DNA of 64,000 bases from the NCBI GenBank assembly GCA_036874045.1, contig CM072345.1:14042001-14106000 (forward strand), in the 5' to 3' direction. The stretch is from Cymodocea nodosa. Lineage: Eukaryota; Streptophyta; Magnoliopsida; Alismatales; Cymodoceaceae. Positions 1 through 11,733 of this stretch are shown in pieces; within the stretch, counting starts at the first letter, position 1; each line of letters begins with the position of its first letter. Below the pieces are notes generated by a model. The model ran no database searches and was not told the DNA's origin. It worked only from the letters and a program-made list of their open reading frames with translations. The position numbers and the translations under genes were made by a program.

Positions 1-318
1 TGGTTGTGAGATTCCAACAAATTTTTGTTTGAACCTCAATTGACTTCCATTTTTGTTAATCTTTTTTAGTTGCAAATGTGTCATTTTAACTCCTATGCAT
101 TGCAACAAAGCTTTCTTAAGCAATTCATAGCCTTTTGATGTTAAATGAGTTCTTAGCTTATGTCCTAAAGTTGCTAATTCATTACAGATGATTAGATATT
201 CTTTTGTTAATTTATCAATCCACTCTATTTTCCCTCTTAATTGAGTAGGTGGCTCCTCTCTTGGTTGGGACGCTTCTTCTGGTAGGTTTTCTAGCCCAAT
301 CAAGTGACCTGACTTCAT
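1..318 (-). CDS. Partial Myb/SANT-like DNA-binding protein, probably transposon-encoded (truncated by window edge)
   Basis: A reading frame opens at an ATG (318-316) and stays open for 106 codons to the left edge, so the 3' part is missing. After an acidic, proline-rich leader, residues from about 43 onward read WIDKLTKEYLIICNEL, then LGHKLRTHL and a MTHLQLKKINKNGSQLR block. Spacing and residues resemble the Myb/SANT-like domain (Myb_DNA-bind_3) of plant L10-interacting Myb-like proteins and of ORF1 proteins of PIF/Harbinger transposons, where it binds element DNA and assists the transposase. The aromatic residues expected near the domain end are partly replaced, so it may be a decayed copy. 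The probable transposon end at 1680 favours the transposon reading, but a host LIMYB-like gene is possible. Confidence 0.55.
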   Translation of the reverse strand, partial: MKSGHLIGLENLPEEASQPREEPPTQLRGKIEWIDKLTKEYLIICNELATLGHKLRTHLTSKGYELLKKALLQCIGVKMTHLQLKKINKNGSQLRFKQKFVGISQP

Positions 319-1094
319 GTTCTTTGATTGTCCATGTGTACCTATGTCGTTAAAACATCATTCATCAATATACAATATAAGAGGAAATCATATACATCTA
401 CTCAATGTAATACATAGAATGAGAGACATCATAATACATGTAATAATCCAACAAAAATTAAATAAGAACAAAATACATAAGATACATCAATATCCAAACA
501 CATGAGAATAAGTCCAATTACACATTTTTTAAATAACATTTCGAACAATGAGAAGTACATTTCATTTCAACAACATAATATATACATAAATTACCTTTCA
601 GTAATGTTGGAAACCTAGAATAAAAAGGGAATCAGTAGTAACCTGTGGGAAAGATCTGGGAATGGTACATATCAAAAAAAGGGCATCACTTCATTGTTTC
701 ATATCTAAAGCATTCATTTTTTTTTTTACGAACATACATACATACATACATATCGATTTAAAAACATCTTTTTACTGTTTTTACATACAGTTAAAAACAA
801 AACAATCCCTTAAAAACATTGAAATGCTTCAGGCTACAGAAGAAAACCACTATTTTTAATTCCTTTCCTACAAGAGATAGATAACCCCAATTTTTGATTC
901 TATTGTTACAGGAGATAATTGTTCTTACATACGCATTAGAATATAGTTTAGCCAATTACAAATCTTCTACTAGAAACAAACAACTACTATCCATCTACCA
1001 TAAGGAAAAATGTAATAAGCATAACTAGAGACATCTAACCATACACAACTGTTGGGTTTTCAAAAACAAGCTCTCACAATTGTTTCCCATTGGA

Positions 1095-1117
1095 GTGTGT
1101 GTGTGTGTGTGTGTGTG
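1095..1117. repeat. (GT)n microsatellite
   Basis: About 11.5 uninterrupted GT units, inside the probable Harbinger element. Likely length-polymorphic. Confidence 0.95.
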
Positions 1118-1683
1118 ACGGAGATGTCAAATTCTGCTAATCATCACCTCATGTCTTCTCACATGGAGACGTAAATCAAACAAATAAAATACAGATGCAG
1201 ATAGGCAATGCGAAAACGTTACGGGTGAGAGGAAGATGGGTTTCTTTAGGGTTTTTGTTCGTATCTTTCGAACATGATGATAAACTTCCCCAAGCTCTTG
1301 CAGATGGGCAACTTGAGATGACCACGCATGGAATCGTCCCAACCGTGTGTGTTGATCGACTTCCCCAAGTTGCTTCGGCTAATGGAAGAAACAGTGGGAC
1401 GATGGCTGTCGAAAAGAGAAACCCAATCGAAGAGGATGATGCCAGTCGATGAGATGCTTCGTTCATCGACGATGGCAGTCGGGGAAAGAAAAGTTAACAC
1501 GGGGAAATATTTCGTTAAAACAGCTAGAGTGGGTCTGGTATCGATTTCAAAAATTGTATTAAACTAGAGTGGTTAGAGCGGGTAGACTAGGATTTACGGA
1601 GCTAAGTACAAATGTGTTTGCTAAAAGAGTAGATCCTGTCGTACCTTGAAGTCAAACACATCGTTTAAACAAACGTAACCTAA

Positions 1684-1816
1684 AAATAAGATATTGATTA
1701 ATTAATATAAATGATTTTTTTACTTAGACATATTTTTATTTTTTATTTTTTAAATCCTGTATCGCAGCAATATTGCATTTATTTTAATTCGGAATTAAAT
1801 ATCATGCAATTTTAGA

Positions 1817-1847
<31 letters not shown>

Positions 1848-2013
1848 GTCTGAGATGGGTCGGCTGCCCAACTTTGTTTTTTCAGAAGTGGAATCTCAAC
1901 TGGTTGAACTTTTGTGCTGTTGCCCTTTTCGTTTTTATTTTTTCCTTTTTTTTTTATCGGAAAATCTTTTCGCCGTCGACCCAACACAGTAGATGATCGG
2001 GCACTGGAAAAAC

Positions 2014-2059
<46 letters not shown>

Positions 2060-4560
2060 GAAGAAGAAGAAGAAGGAACCGAGGACTGGAAATCTGCAAC
2101 AGAAGATGCCAACGCTTGATTGGAATAACAACGGTCGTAAGAAAAAATAGGAGGTGGATTAATTTTGCCACCCATAATCGTCATCGCACGAAGGAAGAAA
2201 AGGAGGAACAAAGACCACCCATCGGCCACCGCACAAGGGGGAGGGGGAGGAATCATCATTTCGCCATGGCGAAGAACTAGTGGTGGCCAGGCTTCCAAAC
2301 CCCACACACCAACGATGATGGGGGGAATGGTGGGATGTCTCTTCTCCTTCCTTCCCTTTTCCAAAAGCAAACCCATTTGCCACCTCCTCGATCTACTGCG
2401 ACCATTCCGGGCTTCACCGTATCTACCTTTCTTCTATCAAATTGGCGAATGCAAAAAAAGGGTCGCTTACCACTTCTTATCAGTCTTCGGTGCCCCCCGG
2501 CAAGAATGAAGAGGCACCCAATAAAAAAGGCAAATGTACGAACAAGCAAACTCCAGGGCTAGGAAACGGGTCGTAACTGAAATCGTAAAATGATCCTAAA
2601 TTTTTTTTTTTTTGTTAAGATTATTTAATAATAGTACATCAAATTTATTTTTATATAGTATTTTATCTCTCCTTTCAATTATGTAGACGCATTTTGTATG
2701 TCTAATATTATAAAAAGGCATATCAAAATTATTATTTATTGTGATTGCTTATAATGATATATTAAATTCAATTTTAAGATATTAGATATGCGATTCAAAG
2801 AAGAAATAATAATGTAACGAAAACGGGAAATCAAAAATATCTGCACGATTTACAATAAATAAAGAATAGTTACGCCCTTACGTTTATATTTTCTTTAATG
2901 ATAAATCCGAAAGCGAAGTTCAAGTTGCATATTCGCAGGAATCAACTCACTCGGGAGGAACGGACGCCTTCGGAAATAATTTATATATGTCCATGAGTTG
3001 AATTGAGAGGGGACGGCGTCGATGTCATTCACCAGGACTTCCAGAGCAAACGGTACGTATTTAACTTCGATCTTATCCACCACAAGGGAAGATACGTGAC
3101 GGTTGTTGCAGATTTCATTGCTAAATTTCCACAACCGTGCATTTATTATTATTTTTTCCCTGTACACAGTAATTATTCTACGATTGTTGGATGAAAATTT
3201 GGTCGTGGTACGTAATTATAGGAACCTAAAAGGTAAAACATTTCCCTGTTTAACCATAACCCTTCTAATGTATTAAGCCAGAACCAGTAGAATACACATG
3301 TAAAAGGAATTAAGAAAGAAGTGTAGAGGATGCGAATGTATTTTCTTGGAAATGTAATGCAATTATAATTAAAACGAATCTTTTTCCTAGATTTCACGGT
3401 TGTCGTCAGTTATTTCTTGATTCAGTTACAAACATTTCTGTCAATTACTTCAATATATAGATGTTAAAGGGCCATACATAAATATCATCTAGATAGATAA
3501 TTTAAAATTTTCACATGAATATATATTTATATACAACAACTAAAATTCTATAGATAGCAAAAATTACATACGAAATAAATGTATATAAAAAAGAAAAATC
3601 TATTTATTTGAGATATATTTTTAACTATTGATAAAATTTAAATTAATATATCTATAATAGAAATGTTAAAAGTTTCCGTTTTCTTCTTGATTTTCCAAAC
3701 CATTGACGTGACATCTTGACTAATTTAAAATAAATTCCACATTAAAAAAAAAAAAAAAAACCTATTTTATCATCTTTGTGTCTTAACCGACGAAGAAAAG
3801 ATGTGTACAGCAAGCTTTCGTGACTTATTGACATGAGAGCTATTGTGATCGATGAGTGTGTGGGTTTGGTTCTTCTGCCTGGCGTGGAATTGATTTTTCC
3901 ATTCTTATTTTATGTATGATGTCTTACCCGGCCTTCGCTTTCTGCAATTCCATTTGCATCTGAGAATCTGAGATCTTTGCTCTAATGCTGGTACCGTAAC
4001 TCGATTTGTTTATGGCAGCACGAAATAGAATGAAAAGGAGGAAGAATCTTTTATTTGCAAGCAACGTCTCATGCAAATCTACGCATGCGCTTTCCTCATC
4101 TGGACCAGGTATTAATTAATTAACATCACATATATTGAGGAAAAGTGTTGATTAGATCGATACAGATCGAACAACATAAAGGTACCGGTAACCGCGTCGA
4201 TCCAGGTGTTCCAGACTCATAATGACAAGTTCCACCTCACGTAACGTGTTGTCTTCCATTGCAAAATTAAAGCATCACGGGAAACATGGGAGGAGAAGAG
4301 AAGTGGAAGATCCAACCAGGAAGGAAAGGCATGCATATAGAAGAAGAGAGGGAGGAAATAAAAAGGACATATTAATTCTTTATTAATTCCAAGGTTAAAC
4401 GGGAAACACAGTTGTTGTCGTCATCATCATATTATTACAAGAAAAGAAAAGAAGAGAGGAAGAAGAAGGATCGAATTCGTACATCATAAGTCGCGATCGA
4501 TCCACAAGGGTCGACGAAATCTAAGAAAATAATTAATTGCTGGGTACGTTCATCGATCTT
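1684..4560. other. Intergenic region, no gene recognised
   Basis: Mostly A+T-rich DNA with homopolymer runs (poly-T/poly-A near 1818-1845) and a purine-rich patch around 2017-2085. Moderately G+C-rich stretches at 2090-2560 and 2930-3130 contain short frames on both strands but nothing I recognise as a protein family. 4375-4560 is the 3' flank of the SAUR gene on the minus strand. Confidence 0.6.
2017..2052. repeat. (AG)n microsatellite
   Basis: Eighteen AG units followed by an imperfect GAA/AAG tract to about 2080. Apparent long frames across it (Glu-Arg or Ser-Leu runs) are products of the repeat. Confidence 0.95.
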
Positions 4561-4911
4561 CTAAGCTTTGAAACACCCAACAAGAGGCACAACATGGCTG
4601 TGACTGTGGTGGTGGGCGTGGCCGTGGCTCCCGCAGGAATAATCTCTGTCGATCAGGCCCTGGATGTTCCTGAACTCGGTGACGTCACATGGAAGAGTGA
4701 TGGTTCCTTTGTGCTCGAACCCATACTCATCCTCCGCCTCCTTGAGTAGTTGCAGGAAGAGAGGATGGCTGAAGTAGAGGATCGGAATGACGAACCTCTG
4801 CTGCTCCTCTCCTTCATGCCCCACCTTGATGGCCAGACATCCCTTGGGGACGTCCTTGGCCCCTCCATGGCTGTTGCTGCCCATCAGATGCGGTATGTGG
4901 AGGTGACCCAT
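4561..4911 (-). CDS. SAUR32-like: SAUR family auxin-responsive protein, SAUR32-like
   Basis: Small auxin-up RNA protein of 116 residues, intronless as is usual. The SAUR core is clear: DVPKGCLAIKVG (about residues 19-30), then QQRFVIPILYFSHPLF, LLKEAEDEYGFEHKGTITLP and a closing FRNIQGLID. This combination, with a His-rich N-terminus (MGHLHIPHL), is that of the SAUR32 subgroup. Family members bind and inhibit PP2C.D phosphatases, which keeps plasma-membrane H+-ATPase active and promotes cell expansion; that role is family knowledge. The ATG at 4911 is chosen because the codon before it is GTG. A TATA box at 5258-5265 and a GAA/TTC repeat in the leader lie upstream. The C-terminal tail is unusually His-rich (SHGHAHHHSHSH). 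Confidence 0.95.
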   Translation of the reverse strand: MGHLHIPHLMGSNSHGGAKDVPKGCLAIKVGHEGEEQQRFVIPILYFSHPLFLQLLKEAEDEYGFEHKGTITLPCDVTEFRNIQGLIDRDYSCGSHGHAHHHSHSHVVPLVGCFKA

Positions 4912-4965
4912 CACCGACGTCCGTTCCCCTTAATTGTCACCACAGAGAACCTGGAAGAAACCGGA

Positions 4966-4999
4966 GAAGAAGAAGAAGAAGAAGAAGAAGAAGAAGAAG
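4966..4999. repeat. (GAA)n / (TTC)n microsatellite in SAUR 5' leader
   Basis: Eleven GAA units on the plus strand, that is a TTC run in the predicted SAUR 5' untranslated region about 55 bases upstream of the start codon. Pyrimidine runs of this type are common in plant leaders. Confidence 0.9.
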
Positions 5000-5257
5000 G
5001 AAGAGAGACGTTAACCGAGAGAGATCGACGAAGATCGCAAACTCGCGATTAATTAGATGGAGAATTAATTAGGGTGGGTGGGAGGATCAGATGGAGAAAG
5101 GCCAAGGGTCAGAGCTGGAGATGGTCAGACGGAATAAGGTTAGAGATGAATCGCGGAGAGACGTGGGCATATTGGACATGGCTCGTCTTCCTCCTCGATG
5201 ATGCTGCAACAAAACATGGGAACTTTAGGGTTTCTGAGGAGAGAAATGGAGGGGGTG

Positions 5258-5265
5258 TATTTATA
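5258..5265 (-). promoter_or_regulatory. TATA box of the SAUR32-like gene
   Basis: TATAAATA on the minus strand, within GGTATAAATACACC. It predicts transcription starting near 5230 and a 5' leader of about 320 bases, which would include the TTC repeat. Confidence 0.65.
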
Positions 5266-5269
5266 CCAA

Positions 5270-7029
5270 AATGAATGGAATATTGGAAAGCGGACGAGAG
5301 AGATGACGGTACGATCGGACAGGAACGGCTGTGATCTTCCTGTCGACCGTGTTATATTATGTACACAACACGGAATATATAATCTAATTTCTACGTTTTA
5401 CGTGCACCAGGCGGAGTCTGACTTGTTCTACTCGTCAGAAAACCTTTTCTTAAGGATTAAATTTTTTTTTTTGCGTGTTTTGAATTTTTATTTCTACGTA
5501 TTAAAATTTAAGATACGAGAAATTTCTTCACCGTGTCGGCGGCGGTAAAAAACCTCACCACGGAGAAAATAGATATCGATGGAAGGTGTCGAATCGCTAT
5601 CACCCATCGTCGCAAGTAACCGAGATTTTATATTATCTATTAAAATTTAAATCCCAGTGATAATAGTTTTTTAAAACGTTTAAAAAAATACTCGTACAAT
5701 ATTGTTTCATCTGTCAGTCAGATAATCGGAATCATTTTAGTTTTTTTTTCCATGCTACTTACATTTGAAGTTTTCAACCAAATCCAATAAAAAAAATTTT
5801 ATGGTGGCCCGTCCAAGAAAAACCTTTTCTTTTTTTTTTTAAAGGTCAAAAAGTCAAAACTTTGAACATTTCATTTCATACTAAGCAACTTCCCTTCCTC
5901 CTATTTGCTGGCGTTGACTTTGTGTTTAATTAATAATAATCGTCATCATCGATCATTTTTGTAAGTTACGTGTGTATTAATCTATTAAATTTAGTCTTAC
6001 TGAAATTACTATTATTACGATTATCGAAATTATTATAGAATATAAGAAAAGATAATTCACCGACCGTTGACATGTCAAAGTGACGTGCGTATCGTAAACT
6101 TCTCCCTGTCCTTTAGGGACACGTGGAGATATTGCAGTTTTGACTTTGATGCGGACAACGTGTAACGTGTTCATTATAAAAAAAAAAAAGAAGGAAAATA
6201 GAAGAACGTACAAGATGATCGTACCAACACGCATGGTTCACTTTGGACTTTGACCGTGGAATCCTCCCGTTTCAATCACCCCGTGATGGGCGCCGATTTC
6301 TCGGTTATGCTTAGGACCACTTTCAGATTTCGGACGGTATCGATTTTCAATCATTTTCAGATAGAAAAATTTTATGAATTGCAAATAGTACTTCGTGATT
6401 TATTTCTTTGACCAAATTTATTAATTATGGATGTATAGTTCTCTCTCAAATCATATCCAAACCGTACCTAAACTATTAATGGGGTTGGAACATGAAAATC
6501 GGAGATCCCTTCTCGTGGACTAATAATGAGATGGTATAATTGGTCTTCCATTCCAATGTAAAGTAAAATCACCGTTATTATAAGAAGAAAAAACAAAATC
6601 AATTGGCTCTCTTTTTGATTAAAGAAAGAAAGCACCTGTGACTAACTGTGTATACATATCTGAGAGGTATTGGGCCTATTCGAGTCCACTGGATGAATAG
6701 GCCCCACCATAATAGACAAGCCCATTCTCAGGAATGAAAAGAGAGATTAGGCCGGGGAAATAGACAAGCCCATTCTCGGGAATGAAATGAGAGATTAGGC
6801 CGGGGACTATCTTTAGAAAAAGGTTATCTCTTCCAGACCACAGGCGACGACGAACGTGAAACCGCCTTTGCCTTCTTTGATCCTCATGCAACCACGGAGA
6901 AAAAACCAGGGAGGAGGTGGAAGAGGAGGAGGAGGAAGAGAAGGAAGAAGAGATAATTTAACACATTAACATTGTGGATCCCATCCAATGGGGTGTGAAT
7001 TATGATGATCGGACAGAGAAGATAGATAG
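5270..7029. other. Intergenic region between divergent SAUR and seven-span genes
   Basis: The two genes point away from each other, so this segment holds both promoters. It is A+T rich up to about 6650 and then carries the 48-base duplication at 6711-6806. A short minus-strand frame over that duplication has no ATG start. No TATA box is obvious for the plus-strand gene. Confidence 0.55.
6711..6806. repeat. Tandem duplication, two 48-base units
   Basis: Units 6711-6758 and 6759-6806 both begin AATAGACAAGCCCATTCTC and end GATTAGGCCGGGGA; they differ at only two positions, so the duplication is recent. It lies about 220 bases upstream of the seven-span gene start. Confidence 0.95.
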
Positions 7030-8004
7030 ATGGTCGTCGACGCAGCCAACCATGACATTGGTCGCCGACAGATGCCATGCCACGTCTTCCCCATCACCGA
7101 CATCGTCGTCGCGGTTCTGGTCGCCACCGTCCTCCTTACTTCTCTCACAGCAGTCTCCTTCATCCTCCACTTCCATCTCTCTCGCCGATCCCATCGCCTC
7201 CGCGACCTCAACTCCCTGTGGTCCGTCCGTGTCCTCCTCATCCTCTTCTCTTCCCTGTGGGCCCTAGCCGAGATTCTCCGCCTCCCTCACCTCCTCGGCT
7301 CCGCCTTCTTCCCCTCCCACCAGCCCCCCGTCTACGTCCTCTGCCGCGCCTACGTCCTCATCTCCCACGCCTTCGCCGAGCCCTGCTTCTTCGCCACCCT
7401 CCTTTTCCTCCTTCAGGCCTCCCTAGACGACACCCTCAAGGTCACCCATCCCGACGCCTTCGCCTCCGCCCTCACCGTCGCTCTGGCCACCTCCCTCCCC
7501 TTCTTCGTTCTCCACGCCTTCCTGCTCACACCCATCGCCGCGTGGCTCCTGGCTTACGTTGGTCTGGTCCCGGAAGATCTGGGAAGGGTGGTAGGGGGCA
7601 TCGGGGAGGGCAACGACTCGCCCACGGCAATCAGGTGCTCCTACCCACTGTTCAGTACCGTTCTGCTGACGTGCTTCGGGGCCCTGTACGTGCCGTGGTT
7701 CGTGTCGGTGTGCTGGAGGGCCGTCTCCGTGGTGATCAACAAGAAGCTGAGGGTGAGGCTGTACGCACTGGCGGTGTCTGTGGTGTTGGCGTTGTCCGTA
7801 CAGGTGGCGGCGTTCGCCCTGACAACCTTCTGGAATCCGAACGACGGCGTGTTTCAGGGACTGGGCTTGATCGCGTTCCTGGCGGTCTTGACCTCTGCAA
7901 TGGTCGGACAGGGTGTGTTTGTCGTTAGGCCCATCCACGACGCCATGGAGGTCGGCAGCTGGTGCCGGGGAGGCTGTCGGAGCTCCGGTGGCGTTGAGAC
8001 GTGA
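7030..8004 (+). CDS. Plant-specific seven-span membrane protein, function unknown
   Basis: Intronless gene for 324 residues, strongly G+C rich at third positions. Hydrophobic segments fall at about residues 24-48, 64-86, 107-129, 147-178, 205-229, 245-267 and 275-299, giving seven spans. The block RDLNSLWSVRVLLILF...LWALAEILRLPHL around 58-88 and the AFAEPCFFATLLFLLQASL block around 114-132 are what I remember from an uncharacterised plant family with seven spans (Arabidopsis At5g62960-like). I know of no established biochemical activity. The basic, Cys-rich C-terminal tail (CRGGCRSSGG) would face the cytosol or lumen depending on topology. The ATG at 7030 is the first in frame; no upstream in-frame extension looks coding. 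Gene call is firm, family name moderate. Confidence 0.8.
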   Translation: MVVDAANHDIGRRQMPCHVFPITDIVVAVLVATVLLTSLTAVSFILHFHLSRRSHRLRDLNSLWSVRVLLILFSSLWALAEILRLPHLLGSAFFPSHQPPVYVLCRAYVLISHAFAEPCFFATLLFLLQASLDDTLKVTHPDAFASALTVALATSLPFFVLHAFLLTPIAAWLLAYVGLVPEDLGRVVGGIGEGNDSPTAIRCSYPLFSTVLLTCFGALYVPWFVSVCWRAVSVVINKKLRVRLYALAVSVVLALSVQVAAFALTTFWNPNDGVFQGLGLIAFLAVLTSAMVGQGVFVVRPIHDAMEVGSWCRGGCRSSGGVET

Positions 8005-11000
8005 CGGGAGGCACCAGACAGACGACGAGGTGGCAGAGAAAGTTGAGGGTGAATGGATATTTTTTTGATATTTCTTGGTTTCGTCGATTTATGGGCCATT
8101 CGCAGAAATGGATTAATATTTTGTTTTGGGCCATAATTTATAATTATTGTTGTCAACCAGATAATTAGTTATAGATAAGGGATTTTTACCAATAATTAGT
8201 ACGGCTTAAACTGAACGTTCTAGATTGCGTCGTTCTACAAGAAGAAAAAGTTGCAATCGTATTCAACTTTTTTCTTGGCAAAAATGTTACGCGAACAGCA
8301 ATTAACCACTTTACAATTTTTTTTTTCTTGTTTTCCAAAATATTTTTTCCATTTGACCATTAACACTATTAACCCCGAACTCTAATTAATAATGAAATGA
8401 CCAAAGAATAAATTGAAAAAGTATAATGATTGAAATGCAAGCATTTAACTTAACATTAATTAACTACAAGTAGAGAAATTTCACTTTAGAACACAAACAT
8501 TTTCTCTATTTTTTCTAGTGTGACACCATATATTCAGCAAGATTATAGATTCCCCTTTCTTGTTCCTTGTCTTCTATATGAATATTTTTTATCATTTCAC
8601 CATCATCAACTAATCCTAAGAATTTACAGTCAAACTAATCTAAGAGCATTAAGATAACAAACTTGAAGCACTGACTGATGGCATTAAAATAAAATTAAGA
8701 CTAACAGGGCATATTAAGAGTTGTGAGAACTAATAAGGGCATTGCGACAAATTCAAATCTTGATATGATTACAGTTAATAGGTAGGAAGATAAAATGTTA
8801 TTAATTTTGTCGTTCCAGACAAATTAACAAAAATTACTAGAAATCAGGCTCTCCATGCATTGCAGCTTGCGATGCTTCTTCTTCTGTACCGGTTTCAGCA
8901 CCACCAACATCTTCTTAATGGACCACATCGCCATCGTCCTCTCTCTTGGCTTCGTGTACATGGGTAGCATCTTTCCCCTCAAACCAGCGGACATCCTTCG
9001 TTTAACGCTTTCCACAAGAGTATCTGAGCTTGACGACGATCAAAATACATGTGGGGGAGGTGAAACCGTGAAATCACATGCGTGCATTGGGAAAAAGATA
9101 ACCTCCAAAGAGAAGTGTTTGTGGTGGATCTCGGACCATTAGGAGATGAAGGCAAGAGGCATCAGAACAAAGTGAGAAGAATAATATATAAAGAGAGGAA
9201 GAAGTTAAAAGGAGACAGCTGCGGCTTGGAGAGAATGGTTCGTCCTCGAGTTGTTATTCGAACACTCTCACTCTTTCACATGCACCGGAGCCACAATTAC
9301 TTACTTGTGTAGAAACACAACCTACCTAGTCTTACATAGATGAAAGAAGACATTTTACTTATTATCAGTTGATTTTGAATTAGAATTTTATTAATAGAGA
9401 GAACCACATCGTCCATATATAATTAATAGACTGTTACAGAGATACAAACCCTGAACCACATGATTCTCTTCTGGTTCTCGTGCACGCATCGATCGATCTT
9501 CAAAAACACAATGCCCTATTCTCGTCCCTGGCCTTTTCAGATTGTTGGGTTTGAAGTGTACCTGCAGGCACAGGTTTCCAGACACAAAGGGATTCCAGTC
9601 CTTGTTAAAATAATAAATCGCAGTGGTTTAGTTGCAGTCCATTCTGGAAATATGTTCCTCAGATTCCATTCTCCATTAAGAGGTAAAAAGATATTGGATA
9701 AAGCAAACGTTAACATATTGACACCAACAACTAGACGACGTAGTTGAAGAGTCATCTTCTTCACTGAAGATAATAAGCAAAAATACCATCATTGACTTCA
9801 GGGGAAGAGGTTCTTCGGAAATCTGGGTGTGGATGTCCTTCAACACATGCAGGCATGGGGAGAGAAGGTCGATGGTCGCCGCCGTGCATTAAGTGCGAGT
9901 CATGGAATCTGCCGATCAGAGACGCAGCCTATGACATCTTACTAAACGAGTTCAGCGGCTCATCGGGATGGGAGCAGCAACCCTAGATAACCATCAAAAA
10001 GAAACCTGCCTGTGCTCTCGCACTGGTGCTTTACGGACGCTTCTGATCATGTCAAGCTGGGTTAATTTGTACTCAGGCCTTGTATCGTTTTCTTCGTCTA
10101 CCCGTGTTTTTACGGGAGGTAGGGGCCATCTAATTTTAATTCACAAGTTTATCAGAAGAAATGGTCACAGGAGTGATGTGACTCAGTCTTGTTCTATCTC
10201 TCTCTCTCTCTTCTCTCTCTCTCGAGTGTATCACCTGTGTCTTGCACTAGAGAAAACATTTTCTGCCTCCTCGTCTCTTCCTTCCTCGTGAAGTCAAATG
10301 GGTAAAACGTGTGTGATGGATGGAAAGAAAACGAGTGAGACGTATTGATGGATCGGAAATGAGAGATTTAAATGAGGGGGAGGGGAGATAGAAATGGTGA
10401 ATGGAAGGAGAAAGGGAATGACAGTGGAAGTACGTCACTGTGTTATATGCAAGAGAACTAGAAAATAAGTGAATCTGAACTCCATCCATCCCAGTGGTAA
10501 AAGAGAGGAGAATGGAACAATAGCAAAGCTGAAGAACAAAAGGTTTTCAACAGCCACACAGATCAATGCGCTGATCAAGTCACGCTTAACATGAAAATAG
10601 AGAAAACAAACATTTATAGGTTAAAGTTTTTTTCTAAGAAGATAATCTATGTGCAAATTGATACCCGAGCAGAATTCATGAGTAGTATACGAGATGGTAG
10701 AAATCAAGAGCTAGTGGAGATCAATTATTTTCTGCGTGCTGGACTAGAAGCTCAAGGTGGATTGGATATTTTAGGTTTGCACAGGCGCCATGAACAGATC
10801 TGGATGTGATGAACAAAAAGAAACTTCATGTCGAGCTCATCAGTGCAAGGTGGACAACAGAACTCTTGGAAATTGTAGGGGAAAAAGATATCATGCAGAA
10901 AAGCAGATAACCATGTCTGCAACAAAACTAATCAAGAGCAAAGCAGATGCTAAAGGAGCTCACCGTTCCAAAGCACAAGCCCCGCGAGAAGGACGTGGCT

Positions 11001-11444
11001 TGAGAATAGTGAAACAGAAAAAAGTGTATCAGGATTGGTAGAGGATTATTCACCTTATCTGTAATGGTCTGTTCGATGGTCCTCGAGCCAGCAAGTGTAG
11101 GAATCTGTAATCATTATACGTTTGGATTCACAAAGGCATTGTGGCCAGATCTATAAATTGTAGGTAACTGTCACAAGATTAAATCGAAGGAAACAGATGA
11201 CAGATCTTCATGGAAGCGCAAAGATAGAACAGCAATGACATTTATATGCATGGAAGACAAAATCATATGCAAATCATAGCGGTAGAAAGAAGGACGCGTG
11301 CATATGCTTCTGAAAAGGAGCTAGTCATGACGAAAGACCTTTTCTGAACACCAACCCCTTCCTGTGGCAGTGCTGAGACAAATCATGAACCATAAAACCT
11401 AGGGATATGTGGTCTCAATTCAAAGGGCTTATCATTACATACAT

Positions 11445-11480
<36 letters not shown>

Positions 11481-11571
11481 TTTTGATAAGAGGCAGAAAC
11501 AAGAACAAACCTAGCTTTGAAACGGAGTGGAACCCATGACAGAAGGGAAAGGAATCGGGCGGCCTGGCGAT
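8005..11571. other. Intergenic region downstream of the seven-span gene, no confident gene
   Basis: Contains several short frames without recognisable similarity, including a 56-codon basic frame on the minus strand at 8824-8994 preceded by a TATA-like run near 9185. A TC-rich stretch lies at about 10192-10224. The right part (roughly 9400-11570) may include the 3' portion of the MIR166 primary transcript on the minus strand, but its end cannot be placed. Confidence 0.45.
11447..11476. repeat. (AT)n microsatellite
   Basis: Fifteen AT units about 95 bases beyond the base of the MIR166 hairpin, on its 3' side. Confidence 0.9.
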
Positions 11572-11586
11572 GGAAGCTGCGATTGG

Positions 11587-11607
11587 GGGGAATGAAGCCT
11601 GGTCCGA
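11587..11607 (-). ncRNA. miR166: Mature miR166 (3' arm)
   Basis: The minus strand reads TCGGACCAGGCTTCATTCCC plus one further C, identical to canonical miR166. It occupies the 3' arm of the hairpin, as in all known MIR166 genes. Confidence 0.97.
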
Positions 11608-11733
11608 GATCTCAAGCCCAAGTCCCGCCCGTCCTCCTTCCCTTTCCCCTCACCAGCGCAAAAGCCTGCGAGGATGGAGACTGGGAGAGGCCGGAGAGAA
11701 TGGAGAGAAATCTTTGGTGCACGATGGCGGCGG

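Larger units (their letters stand above)
1..1680 (-). mobile_element. Probable right-hand part of a PIF/Harbinger-like DNA transposon
   Basis: Read on the minus strand, the stretch begins GGTTACGTTTGTTTAAAC at 1680, a sequence of the kind that opens PIF/Harbinger terminal repeats, and it is followed on the plus strand by TAA (1681-1683), the trinucleotide these elements duplicate. Inward lie about 450 bases of moderate G+C (1120-1570) that look like a transcribed leader, then A+T-rich DNA, then the Myb/SANT-like frame at 1-318. The other terminus, any transposase and the second TAA lie outside the window, so the class is inferred and not proven. No other coding signal is seen between 319 and 1680. 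Confidence 0.4.

Noticed and set aside
1802-2376. Several overlapping frames around the AG/GAA repeats
   Set aside because: Their length comes from low-complexity DNA free of stops; no domain is recognisable.
6676-6891. Minus-strand frame with a 16-residue repeat
   Set aside because: It starts at TTG with no ATG, and the residue repeat merely reflects the 48-base DNA duplication.
7077-7928. Long Pro/Arg-rich frame overlapping the seven-span gene
   Set aside because: It is the shifted-frame shadow of a G+C-rich gene; the membrane protein frame has clear family blocks.
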